A stretch of 11,687 bases of DNA, taken from contig CAMLJW010000129.1 of NCBI GenBank assembly GCA_946480485.1, forward strand, positions 1 through 11,687. Direction: 5' to 3'. The notes under the pieces were generated by a model. The model did not search any database and was not told the DNA's origin. It worked only from the letters and a program-made list of their open reading frames with translations. A program made the translations under genes and the position numbers. Numbering within the stretch: the first letter of the stretch is position 1; each line of letters opens with the position of its first letter. The DNA comes from an uncultured Streptomyces sp. (GTDB taxonomy: Bacteria > Actinomycetota > Actinomycetes > Streptomycetales > Streptomycetaceae). Shown here one piece after another: positions 1 through 6,609 of this stretch.

Positions 1-104
1 CCCTGGGGGGGTGTGTTATTTGTGGGGGGGGGGCGGGGGGGGGGTTTTTGTCCCAGCAAAAACCCGGCCCCGCGCCCCCCCCCCACCCCTGTGGCGCCGG
101 GGTC
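1..104. other. G/C homopolymer-rich left edge
   Basis: Seen directly: a G run at 5-11, two 10-base G runs at 24-33 and 35-44 separated by one C, a T run at 45-49, and a 10-base C run at 75-84. No gene is supported here; open frames through it merely read homopolymers. Streptomyces DNA is G+C rich but rarely carries such consecutive long mononucleotide runs. This is either a genuine slippage-prone spacer downstream of pcnA or a poorly resolved contig end. The base count in each run should not be trusted. Confidence 0.6.
42..65 (-). terminator. Possible pcnA terminator hairpin
   Basis: A perfect 9-bp inverted repeat, GGGTTTTTG (42-50) and CAAAAACCC (57-65), with a 6-base loop. It lies 75 bp beyond the pcnA stop, in the direction pcnA is transcribed. 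There is no separate U-tract after the stem on the minus strand, as is common for Streptomyces terminators. It sits inside the homopolymer-rich edge, so the sequence may be imperfect. Confidence 0.4.
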
Positions 105-123
105 ATGTTTCACGTGAAACATG
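104..123. other. parS: parS site 1 (ParB-binding centromere site)
   Basis: A perfect 20-bp palindrome, CATGTTTCACGTGAAACATG, containing the 16-bp parS TGTTTCACGTGAAACA at 106-121. ParB loads at such sites near oriC, spreads as a CTP-dependent clamp, and organises the origin for ParA-driven segregation. This copy is intergenic, 16 bp past the pcnA stop, between that stop and the candidate terminator hairpin. Identity rests on an exact match to the known consensus. Confidence 0.96.
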
Positions 124-139
124 GCCCCGGCACACTCAC

Positions 140-1606
140 TCAACTCTGCGCGCTCCACCACTCCTTGAGTGCCGACACTGCCGCGTCATACTCCATCGGC
201 CCGTTCTCCAGGCGCTGCTCCAGCAAAAATTTGTACGCCTGGCCGATGACCGGGCCAGGGCCGACGCCCAGGATTTCCATGATCTGGTTGCCATCCAGGT
301 CGGGCCGGATGGAGTCCAGCTCCTCCTGTTCCTGGAGCTGGGCAATGCGCTGCTCCAGCCCGTCGTAAGCGCGGGAGAGTGCAGTGGCTTTGCGCTTGTT
401 GCGGGTGGTGCAGTCGGAGCGGGTCAGCTTGTGCAGACGGTCGAGGAGCGGGCCGGCGTCACGTACGTAGCGGCGGACCGCTGAGTCCGTCCACTCACCG
501 GTGCCGTAGCCGTGGAAGCGCAGGTGCAGTTCGACCAGTCGCGCGACGTCCTTCACAAGCTCATTGGAGTACTTGAGGGCCGTCATGCGCTTCTTGGTCA
601 TCTTGGCGCCCACCACCTCGTGATGATGGAAAGAGACCCGGCCGTCCTTCTCGAAGCGGCGCGTCCGCGGCTTGCCGATGTCGTGCAGCAGCGCGGCAAG
701 GCGAAGGGTCAGGTCGGGACCGTCCTCCTCCAGCGCCATCGCCTGCTCAAGCACGATGAGCGTGTGGTCGTAGACATCTTTGTGCCGGTGGTGCTCGTCC
801 CGCTCAAGACGCAGCGCGGGCAGCTCGGGCAGCATGTGCTCGGCGAGCGCGGCGTCGACGAGCAGCGTCAAACCCTTACACGGGTGCGAGGAGATGATCA
901 GCTTGTTCAGCTCGTCCCGGACGCGCTCGGGGGAGACGATCTCGATGCGCTCGCTCATTGCCTTCATCGCCGCGACGACGTCCGGTGCCACCTCGAAGTC
1001 AAGCTGCGCGGCGAAGCGAGCGGCCCGCATCATCCGCAGCGGGTCGTCGGAGAACGACTCCTCAGGGGTGCCCGGGGTGCGCAGCACACGCTCCGCAAGG
1101 TCCCTGAGCCCGCCGTGCGGGTCGATGAACTCCTTCTCAGGCAGCGCCACGGCCATCGCGTTGACGGTGAAATCACGGCGTACGAGATCCTGCTCGATGG
1201 AGTCGCCGTACGACACCTCGGGTTTGCGCGAAGCCCGGGCGTACGACTCCGAACGGTAGGTCGTCACCTCGATGTCAAAGCGCTGGACAGCGTCTCCGAC
1301 GCGGGCGTCCTTCTGTGCCCCGACCGTCCCGAAGGCGATCCCGACCTCCCACACGGCGTCCGCCCAGGGCCGCACGATCTTCAGTACGTCCTCGGGGCGG
1401 GCGTCGGTCGTGAAGTCCAGGTCGTTGCCCAGCCGGCCCAGGAGGGCGTCCCGGACCGAGCCGCCGACCAGGGCGAGGGAGAACCCTGCTTCCTGGAAGC
1501 GACGTGCTAGATCGTCGGCGACGGGGGACACTCGCAGCAGTTCGCTCACCGCGCGGCGCTGCACCTGGCTCAGTGCATTGGGATTGTCTTCGTTGGCGTT
1601 CGGCAC
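140..1606 (-). CDS. pcnA: CCA tRNA nucleotidyltransferase (actinobacterial PcnA type)
   Basis: Adds or repairs the 3'-CCA of tRNAs in the cytoplasm using CTP and ATP. The 488-residue product has the class II nucleotidyltransferase head: GGSVRD at 48-53 for the nucleotide, and the metal-binding pair D62/D64 in NDLDFTT. These are followed by RRDFTVNAMA (143-152) and the DPLRMMRAARFA segment (188-199) that helps select the base. A C-terminal HD domain follows, with HHRHKDVYDHT (272-282) and LLHDIGKP (306-313, H308/D309). Length and order are normal for actinobacterial homologues; the name pcnA (poly(A) polymerase) is historical, and tRNA CCA addition is the expected activity. The start is GTG at 1606; I see no strong ribosome-binding site before it, so a weak or leaderless-like start is possible. 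It is divergent from the DUF6049 gene, as in the mycobacterial locus, but without the Nudix gene that lies there in Mycobacterium tuberculosis. Confidence 0.96.
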   Translation of the reverse strand: MPNANEDNPNALSQVQRRAVSELLRVSPVADDLARRFQEAGFSLALVGGSVRDALLGRLGNDLDFTTDARPEDVLKIVRPWADAVWEVGIAFGTVGAQKDARVGDAVQRFDIEVTTYRSESYARASRKPEVSYGDSIEQDLVRRDFTVNAMAVALPEKEFIDPHGGLRDLAERVLRTPGTPEESFSDDPLRMMRAARFAAQLDFEVAPDVVAAMKAMSERIEIVSPERVRDELNKLIISSHPCKGLTLLVDAALAEHMLPELPALRLERDEHHRHKDVYDHTLIVLEQAMALEEDGPDLTLRLAALLHDIGKPRTRRFEKDGRVSFHHHEVVGAKMTKKRMTALKYSNELVKDVARLVELHLRFHGYGTGEWTDSAVRRYVRDAGPLLDRLHKLTRSDCTTRNKRKATALSRAYDGLEQRIAQLQEQEELDSIRPDLDGNQIMEILGVGPGPVIGQAYKFLLEQRLENGPMEYDAAVSALKEWWSAQS

Positions 1607-1840
1607 AACAGAAAAGGGTACGTGGCGCGGGCGACCGCGAGCGCTCCATTAAACGGGCACAGATGCTTCCCTTCGTGTGCCGTGATGTGCCATCCATACA
1701 TAACCGCATATACAGGGCAATCCGGCCCTGATCCCCGGCCTTGGGGAGCAGACCGCGGCACTTCCCCTCAGCGCGCATCGTTACCATGCGTGGACGCACA
1801 TTCCGACGACCACTGACGACGACGAGGGACGGGCAAGCGC
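1607..1840. promoter_or_regulatory. Divergent intergenic region pcnA / DUF6049 gene
   Basis: This 234-bp gene-free region must hold the promoters for pcnA (leftward) and for the five-gene cluster (rightward). It contains an unusually A+T-rich stretch at about 1690-1715. Weak candidates: for pcnA, TTGCCC (minus strand, 1715-1720) and TATGGA (1693-1698) with a 16-bp spacer; for the rightward genes, a -10-like TACCAT at 1782-1787 with no good -35. These are pattern matches only. No convincing ECF-type GGAAC/CGTC pair was seen, so autoregulation of the cluster by its own sigma factor from here is not supported. Confidence 0.3.
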
Positions 1841-4198
1841 GTGGCCGAGGCGGCAGACTTCCAGGGGATGAGTCCCTCACCTGCCCGCTGGTGGCTTCGG
1901 CGATCCGGAGCACTGCTCGCCGGGGCGCCTCTGCTGGCCGGTCTTCTCCAGCTGCCCGTCTCACCCTCCGCGGACGCCGCCGAGTACACCGCTATGACGG
2001 AGGCCACAGGAACCGAGACGGTCGACGTCTCCCTGGACTCGCTCAGCCCCAGCATCCCCTCGGAGGGGGACACGCTCACTGTCTCCGGCAGGATCACCAA
2101 CAAGGGCAAGCAGACGGTCACCGGCGCCCACCTCGGTCTGCGCGTGGGCCCGACGATGAACGGCCGCTCGGCGATCGACGACGCCGCCAAGAGCAGCCCG
2201 TACGCGGGCACGGAAGTCCGCGACGATTACGGGGCGAATTTTTCCCAGCTGGCGCCGGGCGTCCCCCAAACCTTCAGAGTCTCCGTCCCCGTCGACAAGC
2301 TCGACCTCGGCGCCGACGGCGTCTACCAGCTCGGGGTAACGCTCGCCGGGCAGACCGCCGCCCAGCCGTACGAGCAGGTTCTCGGCATCGAGCGGACGTT
2401 CCTGCCGTGGCATCCCGACGCGACGGACACGAAGACGAAGACGACGTACCTCTGGCCGCTGATCTCGACCTCCCACATGACGGCTGAGACGGGGTCGAAC
2501 GAGCAGCAGACCCCCGTCTTCAACAGCGACGACCTGGCCGCGGAGCTCGCGCCCGGCGGCCGCCTTCAGCAGCTCCTCACGCTCGGCAAGGACCTCGACG
2601 TCACGTGGGTCATCGACCCGGACCTCCTGGCCTCCGTGGACGCGATGACACGCAGCTACAAGATCCAGGGCGACAACGACACGACCACGGCGGGCACCAA
2701 CCAGGCTGTCGCCAAGCAGTGGCTCGGCGAGCTGGAGAAGACGGTCGAGGACAAGGAGGTCATCGCCCTCCCCTTCGCCGACCCCGATCTGGCGTCGCTG
2801 GCGCACAACGGCAAGAAAGTCACCGGCGCGCTGAGTCATCTCAAAGACGCCACGGACGTGGCCGCCACGACCGTGGAGTCGATCCTCCACGTGACGCCCA
2901 GCACGGACTACGCCTGGCCCGCGAACGGCGCGATCGACCCGTCGATCGTCAAGGTCGCCACTTCTGCCGGTGCCGACACGGTGATCTCCCGCAGCGACAG
3001 CTTGAAGGAGACCGGCGGCCTGCCCTACACGCCGACGTCGGCCCGCCCCATCGGCGGTGGCACCACGGCGGTAGTCGCGGACGACCACCTCTCGACGGCC
3101 TTCCAGGGCGACATGACAATGGCAGACAACGCAACGCTCGCCGTGCAGAGGTTCCTGGCCCAGAGCTTGATGATCGCCCTGCAGTCGCCGAACAGGCAGC
3201 GCAGCATCGTGATCACCCCGCAGCGCATGCCGTCCACGAGCCAGGCCCAGACCATGGCACAGGCGCTCGAGGCCCTCCAGGACTCGAACTGGTCGCAGCC
3301 GACGGAGCTGTCCAGTGCTGCCACTGCCAAGCCGGACCCCGGCGCCACAACGCGAATCCCGTCCGCGTCCTGGTACCCCTCGTCGCTGCACAGGCAGGAG
3401 CTGCCGCAGGCGGCCTTCGAGCAGATCGGGAACACACAGCACAAGCTCGACAACTTCCGGGTGGTCCTCTCGGACGAGTCCCGTGTGGTCACCCCCTTCG
3501 GGCGGGCCATGAACCGGGCCATGTCCACGTCCTGGCGCGGCCACGCCGCCGACGCGGTCGTGTATCGCAGTGGGGTGGAGTCATATATCAACGAGCTCAC
3601 CGAGCAGGTCGGGCTGATCCCGAAGTCAGAGGCGAAGCTGTCCGGCCGCAGCGCCACCATCCCCGTCACCGTGCAGAACAACCTCGTCCAGGGCGTCGAC
3701 CACTTGGTCCTGCGGCTGACGTCGGAGCAGCCGACCCGCCTCCGCATCGGGGACAGCGCCTACTCCGAGAAGCGGGTCGAGGTGCCGGGCGGGCACAGCG
3801 AGTCGGTCAAGTTCACCGCGAACGGCCGCGCCAACGGCCGTGCCTCGGTGGTCGCCCAGCTCTACACCGAAGACGGCCAGGCGTACGGCCCTCCCGTCAC
3901 CTTCGAGGTGAGGGTCACCGAGATCACCCCCACGGTGATGCTGGTCATCGCCGGTGGCGTCCTGCTGCTCGTACTCGCAGGATTCCGGATGTACACACAG
4001 CGCAAGCGCGCGGCCGCCCAGCAGGCCGAGAAGGAGTCGCAAGACGGCTTCGAGACCGACGACGCCGCGGACGGTCCCGAAGAGGCGTCCGAGGTAACGT
4101 CCGGGGCAGACGACCCGGAGCAGCCGAGTGACCCTTCACCGGACACCGCACCGCAAAGCACTGCCCCGTCCGCCACGGGTGAGAGAGTGGACCGTTGA
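1841..4198 (+). CDS. DUF6049-type secreted, membrane-anchored envelope protein
   Basis: Function unknown. The 785-residue product has an N-terminal export signal (arginines at 20-21, hydrophobic stretch 22-40, and a likely cleavage site around ADA-AE at 44-48). A first beta-rich domain spans about 60-205, including a TLTVSGRITNKGKQTV stretch typical of Ig-like/NEW3-like sandwiches. A long central region of about 215-580 recalls a (beta/alpha)-barrel of the deacetylase/glycosidase kind (phrases such as VTWVIDPDLL, VIALPFADPDLASL, DYAWPANGAID). A second beta-rich domain spans 596-693, followed by one transmembrane helix at about 699-716 and an acidic cytoplasmic tail to 785. The barrel assignment is inference; no catalytic residues could be identified. 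GTG 1841 is preferred because GAGGGACGGG precedes it at 1824-1833; an ATG at 1868 is an alternative with poor spacing. It occupies the place of M. tuberculosis Rv3909, directly before murJ (46-bp gap), which suggests a role in cell-wall assembly. Confidence 0.85.
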   Translation: MAEAADFQGMSPSPARWWLRRSGALLAGAPLLAGLLQLPVSPSADAAEYTAMTEATGTETVDVSLDSLSPSIPSEGDTLTVSGRITNKGKQTVTGAHLGLRVGPTMNGRSAIDDAAKSSPYAGTEVRDDYGANFSQLAPGVPQTFRVSVPVDKLDLGADGVYQLGVTLAGQTAAQPYEQVLGIERTFLPWHPDATDTKTKTTYLWPLISTSHMTAETGSNEQQTPVFNSDDLAAELAPGGRLQQLLTLGKDLDVTWVIDPDLLASVDAMTRSYKIQGDNDTTTAGTNQAVAKQWLGELEKTVEDKEVIALPFADPDLASLAHNGKKVTGALSHLKDATDVAATTVESILHVTPSTDYAWPANGAIDPSIVKVATSAGADTVISRSDSLKETGGLPYTPTSARPIGGGTTAVVADDHLSTAFQGDMTMADNATLAVQRFLAQSLMIALQSPNRQRSIVITPQRMPSTSQAQTMAQALEALQDSNWSQPTELSSAATAKPDPGATTRIPSASWYPSSLHRQELPQAAFEQIGNTQHKLDNFRVVLSDESRVVTPFGRAMNRAMSTSWRGHAADAVVYRSGVESYINELTEQVGLIPKSEAKLSGRSATIPVTVQNNLVQGVDHLVLRLTSEQPTRLRIGDSAYSEKRVEVPGGHSESVKFTANGRANGRASVVAQLYTEDGQAYGPPVTFEVRVTEITPTVMLVIAGGVLLLVLAGFRMYTQRKRAAAQQAEKESQDGFETDDAADGPEEASEVTSGADDPEQPSDPSPDTAPQSTAPSATGERVDR

Positions 4199-4244
4199 GC
4201 GATGTCGTGGCCGGTGGGCCCGGGGACGATGAGGTGGGGTAACC

Positions 4245-6491
4245 ATGAACGCGCCGTACGAGGGTGTCCACGGCCAGGGCGCGGGCAGCTCCGGCTACCC
4301 CGACGGCCCACCGCAGGGACCACCGGAGCCTGGCCAGGTGCCGCCACAGCCCGCTGCCGACGTGTACTTCCAGGACCCCTACACCCAGGACACCCACCGG
4401 GCACAAGACCTCGCCGCCCAGGACCCGATCGCCGACGCGCTCTACGACCGTGCCGCGCATCCCGCACCCGCGCCCAGTACGCACCCGCCGCAGCAGCCGC
4501 TGTACGCTCAGCCGCCCCAGCCGCCCCACGCACCCGATCCACGCGTGTGGGCGCAGACCCCGGCGCCCGAGCCGGAGGGCCTGACGCAACAGCTGCCGTA
4601 CGGCGACGACCCCCGTACGACCCAGTTCGTGGGCGTGGACGAGCTGGTCACACAGGCCGGCGATAGACGCCACGAGCCGGATGCCTTCGCGTATCTCTTC
4701 CGTGACCAGCAGCAGGGCGGCGGGCACGTACCTGTCGGCACGCCCGGTGTGCCGTCACCGCCACTCGAGTCGGCGCAGACCGCCGCCCAGCCTCCCACTC
4801 ACGTACCGGCACCCACGCCCGCACCAGCACCGGCGCCGACGTCCGCGCCGAAGAAGTCCGGGGGCCGCGCGTCGGGGCTGCTGAAGTCGAGCGCGGTCAT
4901 GGCGGCGGGCACCATGGTGTCCCGCCTCACCGGCTTCATCCGGTCCGCGCTGATCGTCGCGGCGCTGGGCACGGCCCTGCTGGGCGATACCTTCCAGGTC
5001 GCCTACCAGCTGCCGACGATGATCTACATCCTGACCGTAGGGGGCGGTCTCAACTCGGTCTTCGTACCTCAGCTCGTGCGCGCCATGAAAGAGGACGATG
5101 ACGGCGGCGAAGCCTACGCGAACCGTCTACTGACCCTGGTCATGGTCGCCCTCGGCACGCTGACCGTGCTCGCGATGTTCGCCGCACCGCTCCTGGTCCG
5201 CATGCTGTCAGTCCCCGTTGCCGGCAACATCGCGGCCAACGAGGTCGCCATCACTTTCACACGGTACTTCCTGCCCACGATCTTCTTCATGGGTATCCAC
5301 GTGGTGATGGGGCAGATCCTCAACGCCCGCGGCAAGTTCGGCGCGATGATGTGGACCCCGGTCCTCAACAACATCGTCATCATCGTGACGCTCGGCATGT
5401 TCCTCTGGGTCTACGGCACCTCGGAGAACTCCGGGATGAACGTCGGCAACATTCCGCCGGAGGGCCAGCGGCTGCTCGGCATCGGTGTTCTGCTCGGCCT
5501 CGTCGTCCAGGCCCTCGCGATGATCCCGTACCTGCGCGAGACCGGGTTCCGACTACGGCTGCGCTTCGACTGGAAGGGCCACGGCCTGGGTAAGGCCGCG
5601 ATGCTCGCCAAGTGGACGATTCTGTTCGTCCTCGCCAACCAGGCCGGGGCTCTCGTCGTCACACAGCTGGCCACCGCGGCGGTCACAGACACGGGAACCC
5701 CGGGCACCGGTTTCAGCGCCTACGCCAACGCTCAGCTCATCTGGGGCCTTCCGCAGGCCATCATCACCGTCTCCCTGATGGCCGCCCTGCTGCCGCGGCT
5801 CTCTCGTTCGGCCCACGAGGGCGACGGAGGCGCCGTACGCGACGACATCTCCCAGGGTCTGCGCACGACCGCCGTGGCCATCGTGCCCATCGCCTTCGGC
5901 TTTGTGGCCCTCGGCATCCCGATGTGCACCCTGATCTTCGGAGCCTCCGGCACCGGCGCGGCCACGAACATGGGTTACATGCTGATGGCCTTCGGTCTCG
6001 GCCTGATCCCGTACTCCGTGCAGTACGTCGTGCTGCGCGCCTTCTACGCCTACGAGGACACCCGAACCCCCTTCTACAACACGGTCATCGTGGCAGTCGT
6101 CAACGCCAGCACCTCGGCGCTCTGTTACCTCCTGCTGCCGTCCCGGTGGGCCGTGGCGGGTATGGCCGCCTCTTACGGTCTCGCGTACGCGATCGGCGTG
6201 GGTGTGGCCTGGCGGCGGCTGCGCAAGCGGCTCGACGGCGACCTGGATGGGGCTCGCGTCCTGCGTACGTACGCCCGCCTCGGTATCGCCTCGGTACCGG
6301 CGACGCTGCTCGCCGCAGCGGCCTGTTACGGAATCACCCAGGTGCTCGGTCAGGGTGTGCTCGGTTCACTTGCCGCCCTCCTCGGCGGAGGCATCGTTTT
6401 GCTCGGCGTCTTCTTCGTCGGGGCTCGGCGGATGCGCATCGAGGAACTGAACGGAATGGTCGGCATGGTCCGAGGGCGCCTCGGACGCTGA
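4245..6491 (+). CDS. murJ: Lipid II flippase MurJ (MviN) with long disordered N-terminus
   Basis: Moves lipid-linked peptidoglycan precursor across the cytoplasmic membrane (MOP exporter superfamily). Of 748 residues, about 214-745 form the polytopic core, consistent with some 14 transmembrane helices. SRLTGFIRS (226-234) carries R227 and R233, matching the two essential first-helix arginines of E. coli MurJ. D248 follows in GDTFQVAYQLP, then the family-typical GGGLNSVFVPQL (266-277). Residues 1-205 are a Pro/Gln/Ala-rich, probably disordered cytoplasmic extension absent from E. coli MurJ but common in actinobacteria. It includes a charged, less repetitive segment with PRTTQFVGVDELV (123-135), possibly a docking or phosphorylation site (inference). 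ATG 4245 is preceded by GAGGTGGGG at 4231-4239. In mycobacteria the homologue MviN has a pseudokinase domain fused to its C-terminus; here that part is the next gene. Confidence 0.96.
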   Translation: MNAPYEGVHGQGAGSSGYPDGPPQGPPEPGQVPPQPAADVYFQDPYTQDTHRAQDLAAQDPIADALYDRAAHPAPAPSTHPPQQPLYAQPPQPPHAPDPRVWAQTPAPEPEGLTQQLPYGDDPRTTQFVGVDELVTQAGDRRHEPDAFAYLFRDQQQGGGHVPVGTPGVPSPPLESAQTAAQPPTHVPAPTPAPAPAPTSAPKKSGGRASGLLKSSAVMAAGTMVSRLTGFIRSALIVAALGTALLGDTFQVAYQLPTMIYILTVGGGLNSVFVPQLVRAMKEDDDGGEAYANRLLTLVMVALGTLTVLAMFAAPLLVRMLSVPVAGNIAANEVAITFTRYFLPTIFFMGIHVVMGQILNARGKFGAMMWTPVLNNIVIIVTLGMFLWVYGTSENSGMNVGNIPPEGQRLLGIGVLLGLVVQALAMIPYLRETGFRLRLRFDWKGHGLGKAAMLAKWTILFVLANQAGALVVTQLATAAVTDTGTPGTGFSAYANAQLIWGLPQAIITVSLMAALLPRLSRSAHEGDGGAVRDDISQGLRTTAVAIVPIAFGFVALGIPMCTLIFGASGTGAATNMGYMLMAFGLGLIPYSVQYVVLRAFYAYEDTRTPFYNTVIVAVVNASTSALCYLLLPSRWAVAGMAASYGLAYAIGVGVAWRRLRKRLDGDLDGARVLRTYARLGIASVPATLLAAAACYGITQVLGQGVLGSLAALLGGGIVLLGVFFVGARRMRIEELNGMVGMVRGRLGR

Positions 6492-6609
6492 GTGGGGGTA
6501 TGCGCACAACCTTCGTCCGCCACAGAGTGTCGTGCATAGCGGCGATCTGTGGGCACAATTGGCTTGGGCGTCGGACAGCGGGCAATTGGATGGGGAGGCA
6601 GGAGCGACG

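Noticed and set aside
45..57. Possible DnaA box near TTTTTGTCCCAGC
   Set aside because: Differs from the Streptomyces consensus TTGTCCACA at key bases and stands alone without a cluster, so no origin is supported here.
48..368. Small frames reading through the parS palindromes with MFHVKH
   Set aside because: MFHVKH is just the parS sequence translated; the remaining residues are homopolymer or antisense gene readings.
512..1510. Open frame of 332 codons antisense to pcnA
   Set aside because: Mirrors the codon-position bias of pcnA on the other strand; the translation is Arg/Val/Gly-rich with no domain, and high-GC genes commonly throw such shadows.
1961..3544. Open frame of 527 codons antisense to the DUF6049 gene
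   Set aside because: No recognisable motifs, Arg/Gly/Val-rich, fully inside a gene with normal codon bias and domain features.
2605..4131. 508-codon forward frame overlapping the DUF6049 gene
   Set aside because: A frame-shifted reading with extreme Arg/His/Pro content; the in-frame gene has signal peptide and membrane helix.
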